This document shows positions 10,323-21,919 of a stretch of 64,000 nt of DNA, piece after piece. The notes beneath the pieces were generated by a model, which saw nothing but the letters and a program-made list of their open reading frames with translations, had not been told where the DNA came from and made no database searches. The position numbers were made by a program, and so were the translations under genes. The DNA is taken from NCBI GenBank assembly GCA_027924585.1, contig BSBM01000140.1, positions 9,419,501 through 9,483,500 of the forward strand, given 5' to 3'. Within the stretch, counting starts at the first letter, position 1, and each line of letters opens with the position of its first letter. The DNA is from Larix kaempferi. Taxonomy: Eukaryota > Streptophyta > Pinopsida > Pinales > Pinaceae.

Positions 10323-11636
10323 ATCACTCATTCTGGTGAAGGTAAAACTGTGAAGTTTACACCTCACCAAGTTGTAATCAAGGATTTTAAAGATCCTCAA
10401 CATGTCCTAGCTACCGGAATTATTGATGATATTACCAGGTTGTACAAATTTAACAACTTTGGATCATCACCTTTTCCTTTTGTTTTTGTTGCTCATAGTG
10501 ATAACTTGAGCAAACTTTGGCATGAGCGATTTGGTCACTTAAATTATCGCTCATTGCAACAACTATGTAAAGAAAATATGGTGACAGGTCTTCCGATGGT
10601 ATCTTGCAAGGATGGTGATTGTTCCGGTTGTGTACTCGGAAAACATCATCGGGATAGTTTTGACAAACGTGCCTCTTGGCACGCCTCGGTTCCCTTGGAG
10701 CTTGTGCATCGTGACTTGTCTGGTCCTCTTCCATCTGCTTTTTTTTCTAGTTTCAAATATTTCTTAACTTTCATTGATGATTACTCCAGACGCACTTAGG
10801 TTTATTTCCTAAAAATTAAGAGTGAAGTATTTAACATGTTCTTGGCCTATAAGGCCCTTGTTGAAAAATAATCTGGTCATCAAATTATTAAGTTAAGATC
10901 TGATAATGGAGGAGAATATGTTAACAAAACATTCACTACTTTCTGCACTGAACAAGGAATCCAAAAACAACACACTGTTCCATATACACCACAACAAAAT
11001 GGTGTAGCTTAACAGAAGAACCGCGCTTTAAAAGAAATGGCTAATTGTATGATCCAATCTAAGAGACTAAGTCTTCAATTTTGGGATGAAGCCATAAATT
11101 GTGCAAATTACATAGTTAATCGCACCCCCACTAAAGCTTTACAAGGTATCACACCAGAAGAAGCATGGAGTAAAATTAAACCAGATGTAAGTCACTTCCG
11201 TGTGTTTGGTAGTGAAGCATGGGCTCACATTCCGGATGAAAAATGGAAAGCATTGCAGCCTAAAAATGAAAAGTGCATATTTGTTGGATATTATGAAGAT
11301 GTAAAAGGTTATAGACTTCTTCAACCTCATTCTCATGATATAATCATTAGAAGAGATGTTGAATTTGATGAAAATCTCTTGGCCTATGAGCCTAACTCGG
11401 CAATTGTGCCATCTTTGGCCTACGAGCCTGATTCGGCAATTGTGCCTTCTTCTACTTCCAACTTCCTTGACAGATTTCCAACTCTAGTTTCTGATGATGA
11501 TAGTGAGGATGAAAATCCACCTCCGCCTGCTCATGTTCCTCCAGTTGCACCAGCACAAGTGCTTCCTCAATGGGTCCATTCAACACGTGAAGCAGCTGGT
11601 GATCTTGTCGGTTATCCTAGAGATCAACGTTGAACA
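10323..11636 (+). pseudogene. pol: Copia-1 integrase
   Basis: The frame contains the GAG-pre-integrase zinc region (HERFGHLNY ... CSGCVLGK) at about 10516-10650, then the integrase core with catalytic aspartates in HRDLSGPLP (about 10703-10735) and SDNGGEYV. The third catalytic residue should be in NGVAEQKNR, but GAA has become TAA (VA*QKNR near 11008), so the glutamate is lost and translation ends. Other stops lie at 10797-10799 and near 10870. The C-terminal part runs from 11037 to 11633. Integrase would insert the cDNA into chromosomes. Confidence 0.92.
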
Positions 11637-12972
11637 CATTTTCAGTTTCAACGAGCCTCTTCTCTTTTGGCTCAAGTTTTCAAGAATTATGATCCAGAAA
11701 CTTTTGCAGAAGCTTCAGGAAATCCAGATTGGGATGTAGCTATGGATGAAGAATACCGTTCCTTAATGGCGAACGATACTAGGGATCTTGTACCTCTTCC
11801 AAAAGGAAGAAAACTTGTCATGTGTAAATGGGTCTATAGAACTAAGTATGCATCAGATGGAAGTGTTGAAAGACTTAAGGCAAGGTTAGTTGCCAATTTT
11901 TTTTCCCAAGTTGAAGGGTTTGACTACAATGAAACCTTTGCTCCTGTCGCAAAAATGAACTCCATCCGCCTTGTTCTTTCCCTTGCATCCTTACATAACT
12001 GGGAAGTCCATCAAATGGATGTCAAGTCTTCCTTCTTACATGGTGATTTACAGGAGGAAATTTACATGGAACAACCTCCTGGATATGTTCAGAATAACTC
12101 TAACCTTGTCTGCTGCCTTAAGAAATCCTTATATGGCCTTAAGCAATCTCCTAGAGCTTGGTATGCCAAAATGGATAGCTTTCTACTTGACACTGGTTTT
12201 TCTAGATGTCATTTTGACCCCAATGTCTATACCAAGAAAGTAGGAAACCATCTCATCATACTTGTTCTATATGTTGATGACCTTATTCTTACCGGTAGTG
12301 ACCCTAAGCTTATAACCCATGTGAAATCCAGTCTTGAGCAAAATTTTGAAATGTCAGACTTAGGACATTTGCATTATTTTCTTGGTCTCCAAGTCCTGCA
12401 AACCAAAGAAGGAATCTTTCTTTCTCAGTCTAAGTATGCTTGTGACCTTCTTCGTCGCTTTCACATGGAAGATTGTACACATGCCCCTTCTCCCTTCCAG
12501 TATGGAGTCAAACTTTCTTCCACTTGTACTTCACCTAAAGTAGATGCCACCTTGTATCGTCAGCTTGTTGGTAGTCTCTTATACTTGACTCATTCCTGTC
12601 CTGACCTTTCCTTTTCCGTTGGTCGTGTTTCCCGTTATATGCAAACACCTCATGAAAGTCACTGGAAAGCAGCTAAAAGAATACTTCAATATATTCACAG
12701 TACAATTTAGTTTGGGATTCATTATAGTACAGGGAGGGAACCTTTGTTGGTTGGTTTCACTAATTCAGATTGAGCCGGTGATCCTGATGATCAAAATTCT
12801 ACTGTAGGTTATGTTTTCAGTTTGGTATCAGGACCTATCACTTGGGCTTGTAAGAAACAACATGCTCTTGCTCTTTCTTCAGCAGAGGCAGAATATCGAG
12901 CCGCAGTTAATGCTAGTCAGGAAGCTTTATGGATTCAACAAATCCTTTGAGAGTTTGGATTCGAGCAGTAGA
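11637..12972 (+). pseudogene. pol: Copia-1 reverse transcriptase and first part of RNase H
   Basis: A 347-codon open frame (11667-12710) encodes RVT_2 with CKWVYRTKYASDG, QMDVKSSFLHGDLQEEIY, LKKSLYGLKQSPRAWY and the catalytic YVDD at 12270-12281. RT is therefore largely intact. RNase H follows after TAG (12708-12710) and has an altered NSD*AGDP block and SSAEAEYRA, then is cut at 12972 by Copia-3 inside the RNase H fold. Confidence 0.94.
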
Positions 12973-13669
12973 TGTGAAAATCATATCACATCCAAGAACT
13001 ATTCAAGAAATTACACTCTCTCATATGAAAAATCTCACACAACTAGTCAAAAGCACAAAAATTATGCACAAGAGTAGATTTCTATATTACTTCTCATGAA
13101 TAATAATTATATCAGCCTACATATGAATGTTGTAGGCTATTGTTAAATAACATTATAGCAATAATTCGAATGGATAAAGATGCCAAAAGAATCTCCTATT
13201 CATCAGACTTTCTAAAACTACCCATCCCCCATAGGTGGCAAGTTGACTTTCCAAAACTGCTCAAAAGCTCACGAATTATCTAATTAGTGAGCTAAAGGTG
13301 AAATATAGCCAAAATAGATGCCAAATATGATATTTGAGTGGAAATGGTGTTAAGGAAAGTTTTTGGTGTAAAAAACACTTTCCTAGGTTGACTAGCTCTT
13401 TCTTATGGGGGAAAAAGCAGTAAAAGCAGCAACTTTCTTCACAAATGTGCCCTCCTTCCTAAATATTATCCATAAATGTTTAGGAATGTACCCAAGTGGC
13501 CTAGGTGACTTGTAGATCACACCTTGAATGGAATCTTATCCTCCCATGTTGCCTTGTGGACCACACAATGGCAATTTCCTCAATTATTACATAGAATTAA
13601 CCAACAAGTGATTAATTAATGCATCTTATGTAATTAAATAAATGGTAGGAAGGCTTAATTATTCCAACA
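12973..13669 (-). repeat. Copia-3 3' LTR (697 bp)
   Basis: On the minus strand it starts TGTTGGAATAATT and ends GATTTTCACA. The purine tract AAGAGGGGG (complement of 13670-13680) lies immediately upstream in the sense of the element. Confidence 0.95.
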
Positions 13670-13863
13670 CCCCCTCTTAAGTCTTACTTAAATGATCTAA
13701 ATATCAGAATATATAAAAAATGCTAAGGGCCCAGTAACAAGACTTGGTCACCCCGTACAAAATACTGTCGGTCCACAAAACAAGGATAGAAGGAAAACCT
13801 CATGTGGAAAACCTTCCCTCAAAACATGGAAATATCAAAATTGAAAGGTTGCTGATCAACCCT

Positions 13864-15441
13864 TCACTCCACCACATGTCCAACCATCCCAAGCAATGAT
13901 CTAAGATAGTTGAATGTCTTCTCTGTGAAATCTTTGGTGAAGATATCTGTAGTTTGCTCACCTGTGGAGCAATACTGCAAATCTATGATCTAGTCATGCA
14001 CTAGGCCTCTAATGTAGTGCATATGAATCTCTATGTGCTTGGTCCTCTGCCTCTGTATTGGATCACATGAAACTCTAATGGCACTCTGGTTGTCACAATA
14101 AATGACAGTAGGAGTACTGAAAGAAATCTCAAACTCAGACAAAATCCCCTGCAACCAGACACATTGTGTAGCAACATTCACTGTTCCTCTGTACTCTGCC
14201 TCTGCTGAAGATAGTGCTATGGAATTTTGTTTCTTGCTGGACCAGCAAACAGGGCCACCTCCAAGCATGAAAACAAATCCTGATGTGGATTTCCTGTCAA
14301 GGCTATCACTAGCATAATCCGAATCTGTGAAACCCAAGAGATCTAAGCTCGAATCTGCCACATAGTGAATCCCATCACTCTTTGTGCCCTGCACATAATG
14401 AAGGATTCTTTTTGCATCCCTCCAATGTAGCTCATGTGGCTGATCCATGTATCTAGATGTCACACTCACAGCATATGCAAGATCTGGACGAGTGTGAGTC
14501 AAGTAGAGTAAGCTGCCAATCAACTGTCTGTAGAGTGTACTGTCAAAGAGCGGTGTAGATTTTGCTTCTTCCATTCTGACTCCAGAAAGGAATGGAGTCT
14601 TAGAAGGCTTGCAATCAGCCATATTAAACTTCTTCAACATATCAGAATCATACTTTGACTGACATACCTTGGTTCCTTCTTTTGTTTGAGAAATCTCAAG
14701 CCCCAAAAATTGCTTGAGAATTCCCAAGTCACTCATGGAGAATGCTTGGTGCGTTGCGGTCTTAAGTGATGCTATGTGTTCAGTGCTATCACCTGTGATC
14801 AGAAAATCATCAGCATACAGCACTATTAACATAATAAAACCATCAGCAAACTTCATATAGACATTTGGGTCAGATTTACACCAAACATAGGATTGTGACA
14901 GCAAAAAACTGTCCATCTTCGCATACCAAGCCCTGGGGGCTTGCTTGAGTCCATACAAAGATTTTTTCAACCTGCAAACAAGGTTTGGATCTGATGTGTA
15001 ACCTTGTGGTTGTTGCATATATATCTCTTCTTCAAGTTCCCCATGGAGGAAATCACTTTTCACATCCATGTGATGTACTTCCCACTGCTTAGAAGCTGCC
15101 ACTGCCAAAACTAGTCTAATGGAGTCCTTATGAGCTACCGGTGTAAATGTTTCATTATAATCAAGTCCTTGGACCTGAGAATACCCCTGTACTACCAGCC
15201 TTTCTTTGTACTTAATGGTTGTACCATCCACTGCACATTTAGTCTTATAAATCCATTTGCATCTTACCAACTTTCTGCCTGTGGGGAGCTTGACTAGCTC
15301 CCAAGTTTCATTCTTCTGCAGTGACTGAAACTCCTCATCCATGGCAATCTGCCATCTAGGATCATGTGAGGAATCCTCATATATTTTTGGATCAGAATCT
15401 ATCATCATATAGCACTTCTCAGAAAGATAAGGATCATTCAC
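13864..15441 (-). pseudogene. pol: Copia-3 reverse transcriptase and RNase H
   Basis: A 483-codon open frame (15441-13990) encodes RT with WQIAMDEEFQSL, CKWIYKTKCAVDG, HMDVKSDFLHGELEEEIY and LKKSLYGLKQAPRAWYAKMD. The catalytic box is YADD at 14806-14817 rather than the usual YVDD, a conservative change. RNase H follows with FTDSDYA, SSAEAEYRG and YCDNQSAIR, then a TAG after GLVHD and the C-terminus TDIFTKDFTEKTF, ending in TGA at 13864-13866. This is the longest intact retrotransposon enzyme frame in the window. Confidence 0.95.
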
Positions 15442-16728
15442 ATTGAGAGCAGTCTCAAACTATGATCTAGTCCTCCTTTGGTCCTGAGGATTGCTTGCTA
15501 GTTCATCTGCTGCTTACAAATTTTTTGCAGCCCACTTAGGCCTTGTAGGTGAGTTTTCATCTGCAATAAATTGATCCTCATCATCAGAAATATCAGAATC
15601 AAAAATATCAATAACATCACTTACTTCTTCTTCAGTCAGCGGTGAAGATGAATCTCCAATTTCTGCGCTCTAAGAGGGCTCTTCCTCAAACTGCACACTT
15701 CTTTCAATGAATGCTTTATGAGTTGTCATGTTCAGCAACTTATAAGATTTGGAGTCCTCTGAATATCCCACAAACAAACATGGTTGGCTTTGGGGCTGCA
15801 TAGCCCTCCTCTTCTCAATCGGAATCCTAGCCCAAGCCTTTGAGCCAAAAATCATGAAATGAGAGATGTTCGGTTTGTTACCTGTCCAAGCCTCGAAAGG
15901 AGTGATACCTTTGAGAGCTTTGTGTGGAACTCTATTCTGAATATAGGTGGCACAATTTATTGCTTCATCCCATAACTTAGGAAACAAATATTTTGCCTCA
16001 AGCATGCATGTGGCCATCTCCTTAAGAGATCTGTTCTTCCTCTCAGCAACCCCATTTTGCTGAGGTATATATGGAACTGTATGTTGCATCTATATGCCCG
16101 ATGAAGCACAAAATTGCTGAAACTATGATTTCACATATTCACCACCATTATCAAATCTTAACACTTTAATATGCCTACCAGACTGATTCTCAATTGAGGC
16201 TTTGAATAGCTTGAATAACCCAAAAACTTTTGATTTAAGCTTGATGAAATAAACCCAACAATACCTGCTGAAATCATCTATGAATGTGAGAATATATTTT
16301 GCTGAATTCAATGACTCATGAGGAAATGGACCTGATATATCAGTGTGTATAAGTTCCAATGGTGCAGTGGTTCTCTCAGTGGTAGATCTCCCATACTTGT
16401 GCCCAGGGTGTTTTCCTAGGATGCAGGATTGACAAACACCTTTGGAAAATTTGATATTGGGCAGCCCTATAACCATCTCTTTCTCATGGAGTTGGGAAAG
16501 GTATTTGTAGTTTAGGTGGCCAAATCTTTCATGCCACAGATTGCTGGACTCATTGGCATGGGTTAATAGAGCAGAAGGTGAGGAGTTTGGCACAAAATGA
16601 GAAAACTTGTAAATTCTAGAACAGTGGTCAGCAGTACCAAATGCAATAATTTTTCCTGTTGAAATTTCTGCTATCTCAACATCATTGAGGGTAAAGGTTA
16701 CTCTCTTGGGAAGCCCTGTATGGGTCAT
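15442..16728 (-). pseudogene. pol: Copia-3 integrase
   Basis: Two open segments (16728-16123 and 16089-15670) encode the GAG-pre-integrase region (HERFGHLNYKYL ... CQSCILGK), the integrase core with IHTDISGPFP (Asp), RFDNGGEYV (Asp, where serine-aspartate is usual) and NGVAERKNRSL (Glu), so all three catalytic residues survive. TAG or TGA stops interrupt after EYVKS, after SSGI, after EEPS and in the serine/aspartate-rich linker to RT (15442-15669). Confidence 0.93.
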
Positions 16729-17889
16729 CTAATAGACTGACAGTAGGTTTGCAACAATTCCAGGGACATATAAAACATTATTGAATGACCCAAACTCGAG
16801 ATCTATGCTACCTTTGCCTTTGCTAGAAGTTTCAGAATTGTCTCCCAATACAATATTCGGACCACTGGAAGAGTCAAGTGAAGTAAAATACTTACTTGTA
16901 GACACCATGTGTCTTGAAGCACTAGAATCAATGATGAATGATGAAGATTGGGAAGTGCTGGCCATCAGTGCATGAACTCTCTCTTTGTCATCAGAATTTG
17001 ATCCTCCATCCTTCCTTCTTGCGCTCTCTGGGAGAGGGATATTGGCTTTCTCCAATGCATGAGTTAATTGGTCGATGGTCTTCTTCATACAAGAGCTTTC
17101 GGGATGAAATCCCTTGCTGCAATAAGTGCACTTTGTGCTCTCATTCTTCTTGTTCGAATTCTTCTTGAAGTTTGATGGCTCTCCATTAAAATTATGCTTG
17201 TCTTTCCGCTCACCGGTGGGCTTCTTGAAGTTGCCTTTCTTCTTGCCTTTTGAATTATTTGAGTCTCCAACATTTAGACAATGGTCTTTGGATGGATTTT
17301 TAATGGCTCCCATTAAGATGAGCTTGTCTTTTTTGTGTGTTAATGACTCCATGAATTATGAAAGTGACGGGCTCTTCCAATTTTTAATTGCTTTTCGGGT
17401 GGAATGGAAGGTGGAAACAAAAATTGAATAGTCCGGGCCAAGCTTTGAGAGAATGGCCAAAAATAATTGCTCATCTTTCTTGTCTATTCCACATTGCTTC
17501 AGCTGCAATACAAGAGACTTGAATTTGGAGAAGAAGTCTTGTAGATTATCGAAATTTTGCGGACTCAAAGAGACTAGCTCGTTATCCAATTGGTGGCCTC
17601 TCAATTCATCGTTTTTACCGAACAATTCTTGAAGTTTTAGCCATACTTCATTGGGTGAAGTGAGGCCATCAATATGAAATAAGAGTTCTCTGGATGTAGT
17701 GAGACATAACAGCCCATAGGCTTCATCCCTTCGATTATGCCATTTAGATTTCTCCACTGCTGAGGTTGGTTCAGCTTCTGTTGCCATGGTCACCCTGTAG
17801 AGCCCTTTGCTCCTCAGTAGAATCTCCATCTGTGCTTTCCAATCAAAGTAATTGAAAGGAGTGAGGATGATCTACTGTGTATGATCCAT
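16729..17889 (-). pseudogene. gag-pol: Copia-3 gag and protease
   Basis: Gag starts at ATG 17889 (complement) with an early stop, then 157 codons from 17829 with FDWKAQMEILLRSKGLY-like capsid sequence. A second frame (17352-16729) has a lysine/asparagine-rich linker, an intact zinc knuckle CX2CX4HX4C near 17090-17131, and a protease core in which the active-site DSGAS reads DSSAS (Gly to Ser) near 16920-16940. That change would be expected to inactivate the protease. Confidence 0.92.
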
Positions 17890-18050
17890 TTCTGCAACTG
17901 ATATAAACTATTGGACTGAAATTAGAACACTTATGGATTCCAAAATGCGCCCTGCAGAGAATAGAAATCACCCGGTGGTTTGATCAATGCGCCCTTCCTA
18001 AGACTATTGGATCCTGCAAGACAATCAATTGATGAAAGGAATATCTTGAT

Positions 18051-18063
18051 GGCTCTAATACCA
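18051..18063 (-). other. Copia-3 primer binding site
   Basis: Complement reads TGGTATTAGAGCC, directly after the 5' LTR in the element's sense. It is the Met-tRNA site with one C-to-T change that is common in plant copia elements. Confidence 0.9.
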
Positions 18064-18760
18064 TGTGAAAATCAGATCACATCCAAGAACTATTCAAGAA
18101 ATTACACTCTCTCATATGAAAAATCTCACACAACTAGTCAAAAGCACAAAAATTATGCACAAGAGTAGATTTCTGTATTACTTCTCATGAATAATAATTA
18201 CATCATCCTACATATGAATGTTGTAGGCTATTATTAAATAAAATTACAGCAATAATTCGAATGGCTAAAGATGCCAAAAGAATCTCCTATTCATCAGACT
18301 TTCTAAAATTGCCCATCCCCCGTAGGTGGCAAGTTGACTTTCCAAAACTGCTCAAAAGCTCACGAATTCTCTAATTAGTGATCTGAAGGTGAAATATAGC
18401 CAAAATAGATGCCAAATATGATATTTGAGTGGAAATGGTGTTAAGGAAATTTTTTGGTGTAAAAAACACTTTCCTAGGTTGACTAGCTCTTTCCTATGGG
18501 GGAAAAAGCAGTAAAAGCAGCAGCTTTCTTCACAAATGCGCCCTCCTTCCTAAATCTTATCCAAAAATGTTTAGGAATGCGCCCAAGTGGCCTAGGTGAC
18601 TTGTAGATCACACCTTGACTGGAATCTTATCCTCCCATGTTGCCTTGTGGACCACACTATGGCAATTTCCTCAATTATTACATAGAATTAACCAACAAGT
18701 GATTAATTAATGCATCTTATGTAATTAAATAAATGGTAAGAAGGCTTAATTATTCCAACA
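18064..18760 (-). repeat. Copia-3 5' LTR (697 bp)
   Basis: Right-hand LTR, same ends as the left copy; about 25 differences by hand alignment and no length change. Confidence 0.95.
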
Positions 18761-19022
18761 ATAGCATCCTACTCCACGTTGGTGTGACAATAAAAGTGCC
18801 ATCAAGCTCACCAAAGATCCAGTTCTACATCAATGCAGCAAACACATTGAGCTACATATGCACTTCATCATAAATCTTGTTCATGATCGTGTTCTTGAAG
18901 TGCTCTTTTGCCCTACAGATGATCAAGTTGCTGACATCTTCACCAAGTCTCTCACAGAAGCGAAGTTTTCTAAACTTCGATCTATGTTAGGAGTTCAAGA
19001 ATTTGTCATTAAGGGGGGATAG
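18761..19022 (+). pseudogene. pol: Copia-1 RNase H, C-terminal part
   Basis: Continuation of Copia-1 pol after Copia-3: HPTPRWCDNKSAIKL (catalytic Asp), HIELHMHF, DDQVADIFTKSLTEAKF and a stop at 19020-19022. A first G-run (19012-19019) overlaps the stop, and the tract used for plus-strand priming is probably the second, AAGGGGGGGA at 19096-19105. Confidence 0.93.
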
Positions 19023-19105
19023 GCTCTAATGCCTCCTTCCTTCTCCTAATAGTGTCACTTTTGTAAATCCTTCAATCCTATCCCAAGTTGTTCTTAAGGG
19101 GGGGA

Positions 19106-19598
19106 TGTTAGGATATTTAGACACTTAAAAGTTAGTTAAGATCAACTTGTGTAATATATCCGTTAGGTAAAGTGTATTTCTTTAGTATGTATTAGTATGC
19201 ATTTGTAAATATTTAATCCAACGGTCACAATATGTTCTAGACATAGAGTGACCCGACGGTCACGATATGTTCTAGACATAGAGTGATCCGACGGCTCAAA
19301 TTCTCTTAGATCATACCTACTCTTGATACGCGGCTTAACACCCGATTAGTCCATGATCTCTATTTAAAGAGCATGGAGGATCATTGTCTAGTTGATCGAT
19401 CATGAGAAGCTCATTTGTAACTTTCTTTCTTTTGCATAATAAACTGCTCCATAGAAGCTATTTGGCCGGGGTCAGGGACTGTTTCCCTCTCGAGGGTTTA
19501 AACCACGTCAAAACATCGTGTGTCGATCTGTGATCTATTTGTGTGAAGTGGTTGCTCTAGGTGTTCGATCTTTCGGGAGTACCCTGTGTACCCGAACA
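19106..19598 (+). repeat. Copia-1 3' LTR (493 bp)
   Basis: Begins TGTTAGGATATT after the purine tract and ends ACCCGAACA before TGATC. Contains a duplicated CGACGGTCAC(A/G)ATATGTTC block at about 19215-19290 that is single in the 5' LTR. Confidence 0.95.
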
Positions 19599-19603
19599 TG
19601 ATC

Positions 19604-20109
19604 AGCCGAACACAATGAAACCAACTTCATGATATGAAAATTCCGAGAGGGAAAGGCAAAAAATATCCAAGTCTTAACTCAACCACACTATGATGATGCA
19701 CATGATGCAACTTGGTGGATCTATCGAAGGGATAATATGAAAGAAAAAATGGCGAGATAAGATATGAACATGCATATAAGCATATCGAACTAGATTTGAC
19801 GGTACAAATGGAATGATCTTGCAAAAAAATTCGGTAGGTTTTCCTATTGCGTCATGTTTCAACACTTCGGAATGATGTCAATGTTGAACATTAACACTAT
19901 ACTACCAAGTAAATGGAGTAGGATAAATATCTGCATGGATCATTCTTCCATTTCTTGTCATTAATGCAAACTAATCATTCATTGAAAACTAATTAGCTCT
20001 AATACATCAAATACAATATTGACATATCTAGAGATGCATTGAAACATGTTATATATAATTATAAAATTTTATATTAAATATTATATATAGACACTCTTAA
20101 TTTGTGTGT
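19604..20109. other. No feature recognised
   Basis: AT-rich sequence with short frames only. I see no motif, repeat or gene that I can support. Confidence 0.5.
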
Positions 20110-20146
20110 GATGTATAAGGAAATATTTGATAACTAGGACATCTTA

Positions 20147-20402
20147 TATAATTATTAACTTATGCTATCTAGTTGTATTTTTTATCCCATGACTAAATTA
20201 GTCATATTTTTTATCCCATGACCAAATTAGTCATTTATTTTAGTCATTTTTAGTTGTAATCACTTAAAATTGTTCAAATTTGGTCATATTTCACATAAAA
20301 AGACTGTGGTGATCAATGTTTTTGGTGTTTTAGTCATTTATTTCACATGGTGACCAACTTTTTTGGTCGCATAGTAATTTATCACCCATTTTTATACTAG
20401 TG
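20147..20402 (-). mobile_element. Probable CACTA (EnSpm) transposon end
   Basis: Read on the minus strand from 20402, the sequence begins CACTAGTATAAAAATGG, matching the CACTA terminal signature, and is followed by a subterminal zone rich in short repeated words (TGACTAA, AGTCAT, GGTCA), including a tandem pair of about 34 bp at 20180-20235. Subterminal repeat clusters are typical of this superfamily. I could not find the opposite terminus or a transposase, so this is either one end of a large or broken element or a coincidence. Confidence 0.45.
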
Positions 20403-21455
20403 GTTCATGCTTTACCTTAACACATTGCATAGCTTAGTAGGAAGACATACCATGCATTCCCATTGCAAACAAAGAAACATCTGTAGTCCATAAATGACCA
20501 CTACAAACTTGAAATCGGTCCATTCTCTCTTGAGAATATCATACATCGAGAAATTCAACACATACACAAGCAAAAATTCAACAAAATTTACTCCACCAAT
20601 GATGACCTTTGGATGACTTCTCTTCAAATGCCTTCAAAAAAATCGAATTGTTTCACCTTATATTTGACAATAGAAAAATTGTATGAGAAACAAATAGGTG
20701 ACTCAAATCCCAACAATCCACATGTAAAATATGCCATCAACAACTTGAAGTTATGCCAATTTAAAGTTCAATCAACTTCAAGCACTAATAAGAGTTGTCG
20801 GTGGTATTCATCCATGTGTTCAATCCATCCTCCATGTTCAATTTTATTTCTAGATTCACTTTTTTATTGCATTCTCCTAAGGGATGTTGCACATATAGAT
20901 ACATTAGTGATCTATAAAATATTGTGCATATTCCGGTAAAATAGTTTCTCAACAATAAATCTTACAATATTCTGCAATCTCTTATTATGCAGTGTTTTAC
21001 ATTAGATTCAATATTTAATATTACTATTTAAGCACACAAAATATTGAAATAAATTGAAACTTAAATGAAATCAGTTAAGAAAACAACACACCATCCACAT
21101 AATGAACACAAGATTTACCTTGGGAAAGCTCAATACGGGAAAACCAACTAGAAGGCGAGGCCAATGACTTGCTCTTTTCTTCTCAATTATAAAATGCAAT
21201 TACAATGAAAGTACACTCATTGTGGAGTTCTCATGGACATTGTTTCCTAGTGTTGGTTGTGGATCCCGATCTTCTAGATTTAGAGGTCATGTTTGGATCT
21301 CAGACCATGATAGGGGGTTGTGGGGGGGATTTCCCCCTCACTATAGTCACCACGTGGGGTCCAAGGGGGGGCGACAACTACTTTTGGGAGCCCCTGTCCC
21401 CTGGAAGGGGTTTGGGGGAAACGCCCTCATAGAAAAAAATTTGGAAAAAATTCCT
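20403..21455. other. Intergenic stretch, no gene recognised
   Basis: Contains a 71-codon minus frame (20627-20412) and a 108-codon plus frame (20613-20939), neither with a domain I recognise. 21290-21420 is strikingly G-rich (runs of 4-7 G) compared with its AT-rich surroundings, and reads as WGGFPPHYSHH... in a frame of 82 codons (21222-21470) that overlaps the Copia-4 LTR. I would not call a gene here. Confidence 0.5.
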
Positions 21456-21844
21456 TGTAAAATGTGGTAATTTCATAGTCATGACTTGGTCAATAATGGG
21501 TGATTTACAGGCCCATGGTATTGGGTATCCCACAGTATTTCCCCATGGTAATCCCTCTTTAAAAGGAAGGCATTGTAATACGGTTGTGTATTATAGTATT
21601 ATAAAGATCTATGTGATTGTGTGAGAGATACTGTGAGAGAGTGAAGAGGAGCTTGCAATGAATGTGTTGCAGGTTGTCTCCCTTCATTTGTTGGATGGTA
21701 TAATAAAAGGACTGGCAATTTCTCCATGGAGGAAGCCCAAATTGGGTGAACCACGTATATTGGTGTCTCTCTTGTATTGTGTTTACGTGTTTTATTTCTG
21801 CATCTTATTTTATGTTATTGTTTTGCAATCTTGTTTTTTTAACA
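21456..21844 (+). repeat. Copia-4 5' LTR (about 389 bp, inferred limits)
   Basis: Its right end TTTTAACA precedes AT plus the primer binding site TGGTATTAGAGCC (21847-21859). The left end TGTAAAATGTGG is chosen because it gives TG...CA ends; with no second LTR it cannot be confirmed. Confidence 0.6.
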
Positions 21845-21846
21845 AT

Positions 21847-21859
21847 TGGTATTAGAGCC
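21847..21859 (+). other. Copia-4 primer binding site
   Basis: TGGTATTAGAGCC, Met-tRNA type, two bases after the LTR end, as in the Tork/Tnt1 group of copia elements. Confidence 0.85.
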
Positions 21860-21919
21860 AAAGGCCTATTTGGCTCATAAACTCGCAGGAAAGAAGGGTT
21901 CCTAGTTCGAGTGGGATTA

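Larger units (their letters stand above)
12973..18760 (-). mobile_element. Copia-3: near full-length copia element nested in Copia-1 RNase H
   Basis: Two LTRs of identical length (697 bp; 12973-13669 and 18064-18760), opposite in orientation to its host. By hand the LTRs differ at about 25 positions (roughly 3.6%). Flanks are GTAGA (12968-12972) and ATAGC (18761-18765), an imperfect 5-bp duplication sharing TAG. The polyprotein frame on the minus strand runs from 17889 to 13864 with about eight in-frame stops and no frameshift that I noticed. Size is 5,788 bp. Confidence 0.95.
618..19598 (+). mobile_element. Copia-1: Ty1/copia LTR retrotransposon with two nested insertions
   Basis: The outer element is bounded by LTRs at 618-1065 and 19106-19598, flanked by 5-bp duplications TGATG (613-617) and TGATC (19599-19603), one mismatch. 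A Met-tRNA primer binding site follows the left LTR and a purine tract precedes the right LTR. The internal order is gag, protease, integrase, RT, RNase H, which defines Ty1/copia. Removing Copia-2 (2334-9579) and Copia-3 (12973-18760), each with one TSD copy, leaves about 5.9 kb, a normal copia length, and restores the reading frame across both junctions. Coding sequence carries scattered stop codons, so it is dead. Confidence 0.95.

Noticed and set aside
19889-19901. CACTATACTACC as the partner end for the CACTA terminus
   Set aside because: Only the first five bases match; the next ten do not.
20499-20515. CACTACAAACTTG as another CACTA start
   Set aside because: A single short match with no subterminal repeats and no matching inverted end.
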